From Rhizobium sp. RM (GTDB lineage: Bacteria; Pseudomonadota; Alphaproteobacteria; Rhizobiales; Rhizobiaceae), in assembly GCF_013390595.1 (NCBI RefSeq), contig NZ_JACAWV010000022.1, positions 558,001 to 622,000 of the forward strand: DNA of 64,000 bases. The letters are read 5' to 3'. The position numbers were made by a program, and so were the translations under genes. Position 1 is the first letter of the stretch, and each line of letters opens with the position of its first letter. Below, in pieces: positions 47,024 through 55,500 of the stretch. The notes beneath the pieces were generated by a model. It did not search any database. It was given only the letters and a program-made list of their open reading frames with translations, and had not been told where the DNA came from.

Positions 47024-47257
47024 ATGCCCATGAAACCCGGCGACATTGAAGACATGATTAAGGCGGGAATCCCCGGGGCAAAGGTCACGATCCGCGATCT
47101 GGCCGGTGATGGCGATCATTACGCGGCGGAAGTCGTCGCTGACGCATTCAAGGGCAAGACCCGCGTGCAACAGCACCAGATGGTCTACGACGCATTGAAG
47201 GGCAACATGGGCGGCGTTCTGCATGCCCTGGCCCTTCAGACATCTGCGCCTGAGTGA
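47024..47257 (+). CDS. BolA family protein
   Basis: 77 residues, IbaG/BolA type: MIKAGIPGAKVTIRDLAGDGDHYAAEVVADAFKGKTRVQQHQMVYDALKG contains the family helix-turn region and the conserved FKGKTRVQQHQ. Shorter than classic BolA (about 105), matching IbaG/BolA2. It partners monothiol glutaredoxin in holding Fe-S clusters; grxD lies 1.75 kb downstream. Directly follows purL; an intrinsic terminator is 22 bases after the stop. Confidence 0.93.
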   Translation: MPMKPGDIEDMIKAGIPGAKVTIRDLAGDGDHYAAEVVADAFKGKTRVQQHQMVYDALKGNMGGVLHALALQTSAPE

Positions 47258-47278
47258 TCTGCCCGCAAGATGAAACTC

Positions 47279-47316
47279 AAAGGCCCGCGTGACATCTCAC
47301 GCGGGCCTTCTTGTTT
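47279..47316 (+). terminator. Strong intrinsic terminator after purL-bolA
   Basis: 13-base stem AAGGCCCGCGTGA / TCACGCGGGCCTT with loop CATC, then CTTGTTTT. Confidence 0.92.
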
Positions 47317-47340
47317 TCAGAGCTGAAATGGCGTTGCCGC

Positions 47341-48489
47341 TTAGAGGACGGGGGGCTGCTGCGACTCCAACCCGGCAAATGACGCCACCGGCAAAGGCCC
47401 GGCGGTCATCAAGGTAAAATCGAATCCCGATTTGCGATCCGGGCCGAGCACATATTGCCTGTGCATGCGCAGGAAGTTGCGCTTGTTCTTCTTGTAGCGC
47501 TCCGCCGAGAGCGAATGCTTGAAGCGGATCGGCACGATGGTGGGCTGCTGCGCATCCTCATGGCCGGCAAGATGGGCCGTATTGCAGCGATAGAGATGAA
47601 TGGGGTCGGTCAGGCACTGAATGTCGAACCATGTCACCTCCGGGTGATGCGCGACCGCTCCGATGCTCTGCCGCAGCCGCGTTGCGCTCGACAGGAAGGC
47701 GCATTGCAGCGCAGCCCCGCCAAGGGTCGAGAAAGACAGCTTGCGGCCCTTGAGGGCATCCGGCTGCAATTCCAGCACCCGTCCGATCACGGCCAGTGCG
47801 AGACTTGCACCCATGCTGTGAGACACGACGAGAATTTCTTCGGACGGCTGTTCAAGGGCGAGAAGCACCGCCTGCGCTTTGTCCTCGATCCATTCACGCG
47901 CCAATGGGTCGTCCCTGCCCACCGCAAGCGCAAACCGCCAGTCGGCGTAAAGATGCAGGGTATGGAAACGCTCCGCAAACGGCAGGAATGCTTTTACGAA
48001 GAACAGCGCCGCAACCGGCACGCTCAGCAGACAGAGCCAGGCGGAAAGGCCGAACAGCCAAGGCAGAAACGTGATTGCCACAGTCGCGGCACCGCCTGCC
48101 AGCATCAGGAGAAACGGGAAAATGAAAAACAGTCCAAACCGCCAGGCATGGCGGAAGTAGCGAACAGCAGCGCCTTCGGCGATGATCCCTGCTCCGGCCT
48201 TGAAGCCAGAGGCCACCTGCTGCGCGACCGACGTGCTGCGCAGATGCGAAATGATGTCGTTGTGATCGTAGACGAAAATGGAGGAACGCGTGTTTTTCTC
48301 GCCTATGCGGGCATCAACCGTGAAATGGTCGCCGGCCGGTGTGCTCTCCAGCTTGCCCACCTCATAGGCCACGTCCCAGGTCTTGCCAGCAAGGGCAGCG
48401 GCGCGTTGATACCGCAGATGGTGGGCAGCCGCATCGAGAGGATCGAAACCGGGAAAATAAAATACCAGCCGTGACTGCACAGTCGCCAT
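47341..48489 (-). CDS. Membrane-associated alpha/beta hydrolase-like protein
   Basis: 382 residues. An N-terminal region (VFYFPGFDPLDAAAHHLRYQR) resembles the first strand of a hydrolase, then two or three membrane helices (LFFIFPFLLMLAGGAATVAITF and LSAWLCLLSVPVAALFFV), then a cytoplasmic hydrolase-type core with nucleophile motif VVSHSMGAS. So the helices look inserted into or before the hydrolase fold. No named family recognised. Divergent from the small basic protein gene. Confidence 0.7.
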   Translation of the reverse strand: MATVQSRLVFYFPGFDPLDAAAHHLRYQRAAALAGKTWDVAYEVGKLESTPAGDHFTVDARIGEKNTRSSIFVYDHNDIISHLRSTSVAQQVASGFKAGAGIIAEGAAVRYFRHAWRFGLFFIFPFLLMLAGGAATVAITFLPWLFGLSAWLCLLSVPVAALFFVKAFLPFAERFHTLHLYADWRFALAVGRDDPLAREWIEDKAQAVLLALEQPSEEILVVSHSMGASLALAVIGRVLELQPDALKGRKLSFSTLGGAALQCAFLSSATRLRQSIGAVAHHPEVTWFDIQCLTDPIHLYRCNTAHLAGHEDAQQPTIVPIRFKHSLSAERYKKNKRNFLRMHRQYVLGPDRKSGFDFTLMTAGPLPVASFAGLESQQPPVL

Positions 48490-48576
48490 AAACAAAGAAC
48501 CTTTGGGTTTGAAATACCCAAAAGGATCGCTTGATACAGTGGGTGACGCACGTATAGTAAAAATCACGACCGAAAT

Positions 48577-48867
48577 ATGGTAGATTTTGCAGGCGGTGAA
48601 AATTTGTCCAAGATCGTAGATGAGCTCGTTGGCGGCGTCATGAAGGGCGCCATGGCTGAGATTCTGAAAAAGACGGGCGTCAAGAAAACCCGCCGCACAA
48701 AGCGCAGGACCAAGAGCAGCACCTCGCTAGCAGGCGGTATTGTCGGCTCGATCATCGAGGCGGCGCTCGGCGGCAGCTCATCCTCCACTGCCAAGCGAAA
48801 ACCTGCCAGAAAGCAGGTCAGCAAACGCCGCACCGCCTCCTCGCGCAGCAAGCAGAGAAGCCGCTAA
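48577..48867 (+). CDS. Small basic, low-complexity protein (96 residues)
   Basis: 96 residues, strongly basic in two blocks (KKTGVKKTRRTKRRTK and the Lys/Arg/Ser-rich C-terminal third) flanking two hydrophobic-glycine helices (IVDELVGGVMKGAMAEIL and LAGGIVGSIIEAALGG). No domain recognised. It could bind nucleic acid or membranes; that is guesswork. Lies between a divergent hydrolase gene and grxD. No clear ribosome site before ATG 48577; TTG 48604 has a better one (GGCGGTG). Confidence 0.6.
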   Translation: MVDFAGGENLSKIVDELVGGVMKGAMAEILKKTGVKKTRRTKRRTKSSTSLAGGIVGSIIEAALGGSSSSTAKRKPARKQVSKRRTASSRSKQRSR

Positions 48868-49011
48868 GGTACGAGTTCGAAAATCTGACCCGATGGGTTT
48901 GCAACTGCCGCAGTTTTTTAGCCGCGGTGGGTGGAAATCGCGTCGCGACATGTTATTTAAGAACAAAGACAAAGCAGCGGCCTTGACCCGCATGTTGAAA
49001 GGATTTGGCCC

Positions 49012-49347
49012 ATGAGCGGCATCAACGACATGATCGACAACGAAGTGAAGAGCAACGATGTGGTGCTGTTCATGAAGGGCACCCCGCAGTTCCCGCAGTG
49101 TGGTTTCTCCGGCCAGGTCGTTCAGATTCTCGATTATCTCGGCGTCGACTACAAGGGCATCAACGTGCTTGCCGATGCCGACATCCGCCAGGGCATCAAG
49201 GACTACTCCAACTGGCCGACCATTCCGCAACTCTACATCAAGGGTGAGTTCGTCGGTGGCTGTGACATCGTAAGAGAGATGTTCCAGTCCGGTGAACTTC
49301 AAAACCATTTCCAAGAACAGGGTATCAGCGTCCGCGGCGCGGCCTGA
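49012..49347 (+). CDS. grxD: Monothiol glutaredoxin Grx4/GrxD type
   Basis: 111 residues, CGFS-type active site (PQCGFSG, Cys30), plus [19 protein letters not shown] for glutathione binding. This class holds a [2Fe-2S] cluster with glutathione and passes it on, usually with BolA-family partners; a bolA gene lies 1.75 kb upstream. Cytoplasmic. Intrinsic terminator at 49395 follows. Confidence 0.96.
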   Translation: MSGINDMIDNEVKSNDVVLFMKGTPQFPQCGFSGQVVQILDYLGVDYKGINVLADADIRQGIKDYSNWPTIPQLYIKGEFVGGCDIVREMFQSGELQNHFQEQGISVRGAA

Positions 49348-49394
49348 TTTCGGCCGGGAAACCGGCCCACTCTGATTGTCAGAAAACTATGCCA

Positions 49395-49428
49395 GGCGTT
49401 GCGTCATGCAACGCCTTTGCCGTTATTT
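49395..49428 (+). terminator. Intrinsic terminator after grxD
   Basis: Stem GGCGTTGC / GCAACGCC with loop GTCAT and TTTGCCGTTATTTT. It contains the ATG (49406) that a naive call might use as start of the next gene. Confidence 0.85.
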
Positions 49429-49441
49429 TGGGGCAAACTCT

Positions 49442-50692
49442 GTGACAAATCTTTCACAATCCACCGCTTCGCGCGCAGGCTCGATGGGGCGCACGGAATT
49501 TATTGGCCTGGCCGCAATGCTGATGGCGCTCAATGCACTGGCCATCGACATCATGCTGCCCGGCCTTCAGGAAATCGGCGCGTCGCTTGGCGTCGAGAAC
49601 GAAAACCATCGCCAGTATGTCATTTCCGCCTATCTTCTCGGTTTTGGTATCGCCCAGCTTTTCTACGGCCCCATTTCGGACCGTTTCGGGCGCCGCAAGC
49701 CGATGTTTTTCGGTCTGGCGATCTACATCGTTTCAGCCATCGCCGTTGTTTTTGTACCGTCCTTCTCCGGCCTGCTCATGCTGCGCTTCATCCAGGGCAT
49801 CGGCTCGGCAGCAACCCGCGTCATCACCGTGTCGATCGTCCGTGACATCTATGGCGGCCGCCAGATGGCCGAAGTGATGTCGCTGATCATGATGGTCTTC
49901 ATGGTTGTGCCTGTCATCGCGCCGGGCACCGGCCAGATCGTGCTGTTCTTTGGTGACTGGCACCTGATCTTCGCCTTCATGGCCGTCATCGCAGCCGTGG
50001 TGACCGCGTGGATGTATTACCGTCTTCCCGAGACACTGCACCCGGATGATGTACGCCCTCTGACGGTTCGCTCGGTTATCGGCGGCTTCAAGATCGTCCT
50101 CACCAACCGCATTGCGCTCTGTTACACACTGTCCAGCACCTTCATCTTCGGCGCCCTGTTCGGCTTCATCAACTCCGCAGAGCAGGTCTACAAGGGCATT
50201 TACGGGCTCGGCGCATGGTTTGCGGCCGCCTTCGCCGGCGTCGCATTGTTCATGGCGTTCTCGTCCTTCATCAATGCCCGGCTGGTCGGCAAGTTCGGCA
50301 TGCGCAAACTCTCGCACGGGTCGTTGCTTGGCTTCATCGCCATCACCTTCCTGTGGCTGCTGGTGCAGGTTCTCGGACCGGAACCGATGCCGTTCGCGAT
50401 CTTCATCGTGTTCTTCGCGCTCGCCATGTTCCAGTTCGGCTGGATCGGCTCGAACTTCAACTCTCTGGCGATGGAACCGCTGGGTCACGTCGCTGGAACA
50501 GCCTCGTCGGTCATCGGCTTCATGGGCACGGTCGGCGGCTCGCTGATCGGTGCCGTTATCGGGCAGGCTTTCGACGGTACGGCGCTGCCAATGGTCGCCG
50601 GCTTCTTTGTCGTCTCGATCATCGGCCTGATCTTCGTGCTGATCGGTGAAAAGGGCGTGTTGTTTCAGGCCCACAACAAGCCGACGCGATAA
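49442..50692 (+). CDS. Bcr/CflA-type MFS drug/metabolite transporter
   Basis: About 416 residues and 12 membrane helices; ALAIDIMLPGLQEIG in helix 1, the loop motif GPISDRFGRRKPM and R-F-I-Q-G-I-G in helix 4 are typical for Bcr/CflA-like drug:H+ antiporters. Substrate unknown. The start is taken as GTG 49442 with an upstream GGGG site, because the ATG at 49406 lies inside the grxD terminator; an ATG at 49484 is also possible. Confidence 0.88.
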   Translation: MTNLSQSTASRAGSMGRTEFIGLAAMLMALNALAIDIMLPGLQEIGASLGVENENHRQYVISAYLLGFGIAQLFYGPISDRFGRRKPMFFGLAIYIVSAIAVVFVPSFSGLLMLRFIQGIGSAATRVITVSIVRDIYGGRQMAEVMSLIMMVFMVVPVIAPGTGQIVLFFGDWHLIFAFMAVIAAVVTAWMYYRLPETLHPDDVRPLTVRSVIGGFKIVLTNRIALCYTLSSTFIFGALFGFINSAEQVYKGIYGLGAWFAAAFAGVALFMAFSSFINARLVGKFGMRKLSHGSLLGFIAITFLWLLVQVLGPEPMPFAIFIVFFALAMFQFGWIGSNFNSLAMEPLGHVAGTASSVIGFMGTVGGSLIGAVIGQAFDGTALPMVAGFFVVSIIGLIFVLIGEKGVLFQAHNKPTR

Positions 50693-50713
50693 GAACGCAT
50701 TTCATCAAAAAAC

Positions 50714-50750
50714 AAAGGGCGCGGGAATGTCTTCCCGCGCCCTTTTCTTT
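50714..50750. terminator. Bidirectional intrinsic terminator between the MFS gene and the IMPase genes
   Basis: Stem AAGGGCGCGGGAA / TTCCCGCGCCCTT with loop TGTC and TTTCTTTT on the plus strand; A-rich on the other side. Confidence 0.9.
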
Positions 50751-50765
50751 TGGAAGATACCGTCT

Positions 50766-51590
50766 TCAGACGGTGAAGATCTTCTCGCGCAGCAACTCCC
50801 AGGTTGCCTGATCAGGAGCAAGCAGCAGCCCGCCATCGACATGGCTCGGCAGATAAGCCGAACCGTCCAGACGCGCCGCATAGGCGCCGGCTTCCTGCGA
50901 AATCAGCGTACCCGCCAGGTGATCCCAGGGCATCAGCTTGTTGTACATCAGGAAGTGCATGTGACCGCCGCAGAACAGGCGATATTCATGTGCCGCGCAA
51001 CGATAGCTGGTGAACAGGCGCACATCGGCGAGGTTCAGCAGCACCTTGCGGCGAGTTTCGATATCGAAATAGCCGGTGTTGGCAATGCCGATCATCTGCG
51101 ACAGCTCAGGCGCCGGGACGACAGACATCTGCGTCTGTGCACCGTCTGCGCTGCAGAGCCACGCGCCGGAGCCCTTCTCGGCAATCACCCAGTCATTGCC
51201 CATCGGATCGAAGATAAGGCCGGCAATGGTCTCGCCCTTGGACACGACGCTCATCATCACGCCGAAGAGCGGCAGGCCGGATGCGAAATTGTAGGTGCCG
51301 TCAATCGGATCGACCACAACAGCAAGATCGGCATCGGCGATTTTGCCAAGCAGCGACGCGTCCGCCGCAACCGCTTCCTCACCGATAAAGACCGCCTGCG
51401 GCATGATCTCTTCGACACGGGCGCGGATCAGGCGTTCAGCAGCCTCATCGGCTTCGGTGACGAGGTCGATCGCCTCGGTTTTGATACGCACGTCGCCATC
51501 GCCCAGATTACGGAACCGCGGCAGAATTTCCACCGCCGCCGCTTCCTGAAGCGTGGTGGCAAGCGCTGCAATGTCGAGCTCGATACTCAT
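50766..51590 (-). CDS. Inositol monophosphatase family protein (paralogue A)
   Basis: 274 residues. Metal ligands in IGEE, VVDPIDGTYNFASG and MPWDHLAG, the three family motifs. Substrates range from inositol-1-phosphate to histidinol phosphate or sugar phosphates and cannot be assigned here. Tandem with a similar gene 28 bases upstream; same strand, likely one operon with ttcA further up. ATG 51590 has AGGAAGG; ATG 51599 lies too close. Confidence 0.9.
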   Translation of the reverse strand: MSIELDIAALATTLQEAAAVEILPRFRNLGDGDVRIKTEAIDLVTEADEAAERLIRARVEEIMPQAVFIGEEAVAADASLLGKIADADLAVVVDPIDGTYNFASGLPLFGVMMSVVSKGETIAGLIFDPMGNDWVIAEKGSGAWLCSADGAQTQMSVVPAPELSQMIGIANTGYFDIETRRKVLLNLADVRLFTSYRCAAHEYRLFCGGHMHFLMYNKLMPWDHLAGTLISQEAGAYAARLDGSAYLPSHVDGGLLLAPDQATWELLREKIFTV

Positions 51591-51618
51591 GGGCGTCATC
51601 CTTCCTGTGGTCTTGAAT

Positions 51619-52446
51619 TTATAAGGCAGCAATTTCCCGGCGCAGCATTCTCCAGCTCTCCTTGTCAGGCGCGGACAGAATGCCACCGGTGATGTCTCCG
51701 GGACGATATGGGGTATTGTCGAAACGGGCCGTGTACCCACCCGCTTCCTGGTGAACGAGCACGCCGGCCAGATGATCCCAGGGCATCAGCTTCTCGTGAC
51801 CTATGAAGTGCAGCTTGCCGGTGGAAACCAGCCAATATTCATGCGCCGAGCAGTTCAGCGAGAGCGCCATCTTGGTCTTCGCCATATTGGCCGCGATCAC
51901 CGGACGCCGATCGATGTGGCTGTGCCCCCAGGAGAAGATACCGACCATATCCGAAAGCGGTACCGGATCGGCGACCTTGAGCTTTGCCCGCGTACCGTTT
52001 TTCCGCGTGAGGTAAGCCCCCTCGCCTTTGACGGCGATGATGGTGTCGGCCATGACGGGATCGTGGATGATGCCGGCAACGGTTTCACCCTTGACGGTCA
52101 CCGCCAGCAAGGTTCCAAAGGCAGGAAAGCCGGACGCGTAATTGAACGTGCCGTCTATGGGGTCAATGACGAAGGCAAGTGGCGCATCGGCAAGCGCCGG
52201 AACAGCGGACTTGTCCGCATCATAGGCTTCTTCACCCACGATATGCGCCTTCGGGAAGCGCGCCAGCAGTGCCGCTGTAATCCGTTTTTCAGCGAGAAGA
52301 TCGGCCTCCGTCACAAGATCCACAGCCGACGACTTTTCCGAGATCGCTCCGGCGCTCAGGTTTCGGAAACGGGGAAGAATTTCTTCCGCGCCGACAGCGG
52401 CAACAGTGGAAACGAGAAAGTCGAGGTCGGAATCAGAAAGTGGCAT
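51619..52446 (-). CDS. Inositol monophosphatase family protein (paralogue B)
   Basis: 275 residues with the same motif set: VGEE, VIDPIDGTFNYASG and MPWDHLAG. It aligns along its whole length with the downstream paralogue, so the pair is a tandem duplication with clear divergence. Follows ttcA by 12 bases, indicating a ttcA-IMPase-IMPase operon. Substrate not known. Confidence 0.92.
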   Translation of the reverse strand: MPLSDSDLDFLVSTVAAVGAEEILPRFRNLSAGAISEKSSAVDLVTEADLLAEKRITAALLARFPKAHIVGEEAYDADKSAVPALADAPLAFVIDPIDGTFNYASGFPAFGTLLAVTVKGETVAGIIHDPVMADTIIAVKGEGAYLTRKNGTRAKLKVADPVPLSDMVGIFSWGHSHIDRRPVIAANMAKTKMALSLNCSAHEYWLVSTGKLHFIGHEKLMPWDHLAGVLVHQEAGGYTARFDNTPYRPGDITGGILSAPDKESWRMLRREIAAL

Positions 52447-52458
52447 GGAGGATCTTTT

Positions 52459-53367
52459 TCATAAGGGAGGGTGGGCCTCCCTACGCTCCTGATGTGACGG
52501 CTCGGTGACAGCGAGCGCCGAAAAGTCGAAAAGCTTCGGATCGAGCAGATGTGACGGATTCACGTGCGCAAGCGCCCGCAACATGACATCCTTGCGGCCC
52601 GGCATACGCCGCTCGATATCCGCCAGCATGTCCTTCATGGCATTGCGCTGCAACCCGTCCTGCGAACCGCAAAGATCGCAGGGAATGATCGGGAATTCCA
52701 TGGCAGCGGCAAACTTCGCCATGTCGTCCTCGGCGCAATAGGCAAGCGGCCGCAGCACCATCAGGTCGCCTTCGTCATTCATCAGCTTGGCGGGCATGCC
52801 CGCAAGCCGGCCGCCATGGAAGAAATTCATGAAGAAGGTTTCGAGAATGTCTTCGCGGTGATGGCCGAGCAGCAACGCGTCACAGCCCTCCTCGCGGGCA
52901 ATGCGGTAGAGATTGCCACGCCGCAACCGCGAACAGAGCGAACAGTAGGTTCCGCCCTGCGGAACCTTTTCCTTCACGACGGAATAGGTGTCGCGATATT
53001 CGATGCGGTGCGGCACGCCGATCCCGGTGAGGTACTCGGGCAGAACATGCTTGGGGAAATTCGGTTGCCCCTGATCCAGGTTGCAGGCGATCAACTCGAC
53101 CGGCAGAAGACCGCGCCATTTCAGATCCAGCAGCAGCGCCAGCAGGCCATAGCTGTCCTTGCCGCCGGAAAGCCCCACGAGCCAGCGTTTCTGGCCCTTC
53201 AGCATGTCGAAGTCTTCGAAGGCCTGTCGCACGTTCCGGAGCAAGCGCTTGCGCAGCTTGTTGAACGAGACGGAACGCGGCGCGTTGGCAAACAGCGGGT
53301 GCGAGCCGTTTTGCTCTCCGGTCAGATCCTGATCCGGCATATCATCGATGCTCGTGATAATGTTCAT
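52459..53367 (-). CDS. ttcA: tRNA 2-thiocytidine synthetase TtcA
   Basis: 302 residues. PP-loop SGGKDS (67-72), CSLC and CDLC cysteine pairs that ligate the [4Fe-4S] cluster, and [17 protein letters not shown]. It thiolates cytidine 32 in several tRNAs, using ATP and cysteine desulfurase-derived sulfur, so it links to the suf genes. The start is uncertain: ATG 53367 chosen, GTG 53394 also open. Confidence 0.94.
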   Translation of the reverse strand: MNIITSIDDMPDQDLTGEQNGSHPLFANAPRSVSFNKLRKRLLRNVRQAFEDFDMLKGQKRWLVGLSGGKDSYGLLALLLDLKWRGLLPVELIACNLDQGQPNFPKHVLPEYLTGIGVPHRIEYRDTYSVVKEKVPQGGTYCSLCSRLRRGNLYRIAREEGCDALLLGHHREDILETFFMNFFHGGRLAGMPAKLMNDEGDLMVLRPLAYCAEDDMAKFAAAMEFPIIPCDLCGSQDGLQRNAMKDMLADIERRMPGRKDVMLRALAHVNPSHLLDPKLFDFSALAVTEPSHQERREAHPPL

Positions 53368-53430
53368 GATTAGCTCGCTTGGCTTGTCCGCCACCTTTGA
53401 TGCTCGAAATGCCTGTATATGCCGGGAAGA

Positions 53431-54360
53431 TCAAGCCCCGAACACGGACCAGCCGGTTTTTGTCGCCAGCATTTCCAGCGCAACCGAACCCAGCGCCGAA
53501 TTGCCGACCTTGTTGAGACCCGGCGACCAGACAGCAATCGACGCCTTGCCCGGCGCCACCGCCAGAATACCGCCGCCAACACCGCTCTTGCCCGGCAGGC
53601 CGACATGATAGGCGAAATCGCCCGAACCGTCATAATGGCCGCAGGTCAGCATCAGCGCATTGATCCGTCGGGCCCGACGATCAGAAACGACAGTATGCCC
53701 GGTCAACGGGTTGCGCCCGTGGTTTGCCAGAAACAGCCCGGCACGGGAAAGCTGCGAGCAGCTCATGGCCAGCGCGCACTGATGGAAATAGACGCCCAGC
53801 GTATAGTCCACCGGATGATGGATATTGCCAAACGAACGCATGAAATTGGCAAGCGCCATGTTGCGGAAACCGGTCGCCTGTTCCGACTTAGCCACCGTGT
53901 CATCAATGCTGATCGTATCGTCATCGGCAAGATAACGCACGAAACGCAGGAGTTCACCGATTGCTTCGCGCGGCTGATGTCCGGCAAGCACGATATCACT
54001 GACGACGATCGCACCCGCATTGACGAAGGGGTTGCGCGGAATGCCATGCTCATGTTCGAGCTGGACAATGGAATTGAAGGACGAGCCGGACGGTTCGCGG
54101 CCAACACGGTTCCAGACTGTCTCCCCCGCCTTGCCGAGCGCCAGCGTCAGCATGAAGACCTTGGAAATACTCTGGATCGAAAACGGCGCCAAAGCGTCGC
54201 CCGCCGTGTAGGTCGTGCCATCCACAGTGGTTACGGCAATACCGAACTGCTTCGGGTCGATCTTGGCCAGTTCGGGAATATAGTCAGCGACTTTCCCCTC
54301 GCCCAGCCGCGGCACCATGCTGCCATAGATCGAATCGACGATCGCCTGAATGTCCTGCAT
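53431..54360 (-). CDS. glsA: Glutaminase A
   Basis: 309 residues, serine-dependent beta-lactamase-like fold. SIQSISK (nucleophile Ser64, Lys67), [20 protein letters not shown] and GVGGGILAV are typical. Converts glutamine to glutamate and ammonia in the cytoplasm. ATG 54360 with GGAAGG. An rpsD terminator lies 22-48 bases upstream of its start, so it has its own promoter or depends on read-through. Confidence 0.95.
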   Translation of the reverse strand: MQDIQAIVDSIYGSMVPRLGEGKVADYIPELAKIDPKQFGIAVTTVDGTTYTAGDALAPFSIQSISKVFMLTLALGKAGETVWNRVGREPSGSSFNSIVQLEHEHGIPRNPFVNAGAIVVSDIVLAGHQPREAIGELLRFVRYLADDDTISIDDTVAKSEQATGFRNMALANFMRSFGNIHHPVDYTLGVYFHQCALAMSCSQLSRAGLFLANHGRNPLTGHTVVSDRRARRINALMLTCGHYDGSGDFAYHVGLPGKSGVGGGILAVAPGKASIAVWSPGLNKVGNSALGSVALEMLATKTGWSVFGA

Positions 54361-54381
54361 ACCCAGCCTTCCGCAACAAAC

Positions 54382-54408
54382 AAAAAAGCCGCCCACAAGG
54401 GGCGGCTT
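54382..54408 (-). terminator. Intrinsic terminator for rpsD
   Basis: Minus strand GCCGCCCC / GGGCGGC stem with loop TTGT, then TTTTTTG. Confidence 0.9.
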
Positions 54409-54430
54409 CTTGAATAATAAAACCCGACGA

Positions 54431-55048
54431 TTAACGCGAGTAGAATTCGACGACCAGATGCGGTTCCATGATGACCGGGTACGGAACGTCGGACAGCGAA
54501 GGAACGCGAGCGTAGGTCGCAACCATCTTGTTGTGGTCAACTTCGATGTAGTCAGGAACGTCGCGCTCAGCGAGAGCAACAGCTTCGAGAACGATTGCGA
54601 GCTGCTTGGACTTCTGACGAACTTCGATAACGTCGCCCGGCTTGCAACGGTAAGAACCGATGTTGACGCGAACGCCGTTAACCGTGACGTGGCCATGGTT
54701 GATGAACTGGCGCGATGCGAAAACGGTCGGAACGAACTTTGCGCGGTAGACGATGGCGTCCAGACGCGACTCGAGCAGGCCGATCAGGTTTTCAGAGGTA
54801 TCGCCCTTGCGACGGTTTGCTTCGTCGTAGGTTGCGCGGAACTGCTTTTCACGCAGTTCGCCGTAGTAGCCCTTGAGCTTCTGCTTGGCGCGCAGCTGCG
54901 TGCCGAAGTCGCTCATCTTGCCCTTGCGGCGCTGGCCGTGCTGGCCCGGGCCGTATTCGCGGCGGTTAACCGGGGACTTCGGACGACCCCAGATGTTTTC
55001 GCCCATACGGCGGTCAATTTTGTACTTAGCCGATTCGCGCTTGCTCAT
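54431..55048 (-). CDS. rpsD: 30S ribosomal protein S4
   Basis: 205 residues starting [47 protein letters not shown], the typical alphaproteobacterial S4 N-terminus, and an S4 RNA-binding domain ([18 protein letters not shown]). Binds 16S rRNA early in assembly. Stand-alone gene with a predicted long leader; not in the alpha operon, as usual in this group. Confidence 0.98.
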   Translation of the reverse strand: MSKRESAKYKIDRRMGENIWGRPKSPVNRREYGPGQHGQRRKGKMSDFGTQLRAKQKLKGYYGELREKQFRATYDEANRRKGDTSENLIGLLESRLDAIVYRAKFVPTVFASRQFINHGHVTVNGVRVNIGSYRCKPGDVIEVRQKSKQLAIVLEAVALAERDVPDYIEVDHNKMVATYARVPSLSDVPYPVIMEPHLVVEFYSR

Positions 55049-55500
55049 CGTATTTCCTTCGAAACAGGTTATGCCGGTCCGTTGCCAAACCGGATTAAGG
55101 AAACACGCCCTCCTCTGAGATCCGTTTCAGAACCTCTGACAGGATTCTCACACACGCTTGTGGAGAAGCCACGGGACATGTCGGTGATGTTGACCGCCGA
55201 ACGTCAGCTTATAAACTGCAAGGCAGTCAACGAAACACACCGGACATCACTGCCCGGCGTTGGGGCGGCTTCTATAGCTGTTTTACAAATTTGTCAAACA
55301 CGCCATTTTCGTTTTTTTACAGCTCCGCTCTTGAAAAGCCGGAAAGGCATCCTATCTCCCCGTCGTGATCAGAACTCGGGCCCCTCTGGCGTGTTACCGG
55401 ACAACACGTGATGTCGAGTTTTTATAGGATGGGGCCACGTTAAGTTCTGATATGCGTTCCCCATCCGAAAAGCCAACCTCGTCCGGCTAAAGGTTGACTG
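55049..55500. other. Divergent intergenic region between rpsD and the TerC-family gene
   Basis: 452 bases. Holds the rpsD promoter (separate entry) and a ~215-base rpsD leader with a CCGGT/ACCGG hairpin (55074-55093) shortly before the ribosome site. On the plus side a CGTGTT/AACACG hairpin lies at 55390-55408. I looked for a yybP-ykoY manganese riboswitch before the TerC gene and did not find its conserved core. Confidence 0.6.
55269..55297 (-). promoter_or_regulatory. Predicted rpsD promoter
   Basis: Minus strand TTGACA (55292-55297), 17 bases, TAGAAG (55269-55274). The perfect -35 fits a strong ribosomal-protein promoter. It gives an unusually long leader to the rpsD start. Confidence 0.55.

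Noticed and set aside
49376-49441. Extended N-terminus for the Bcr/CflA transporter (starts at 49376 or 49406)
   Set aside because: This stretch forms the grxD terminator hairpin; a GTG at 49442 with a ribosome site fits better.
55381-55500. yybP-ykoY manganese riboswitch before the TerC-family gene
   Set aside because: TerC homologues often have one, but I could not find the conserved core; only a 6-base hairpin (55390-55408) is seen.
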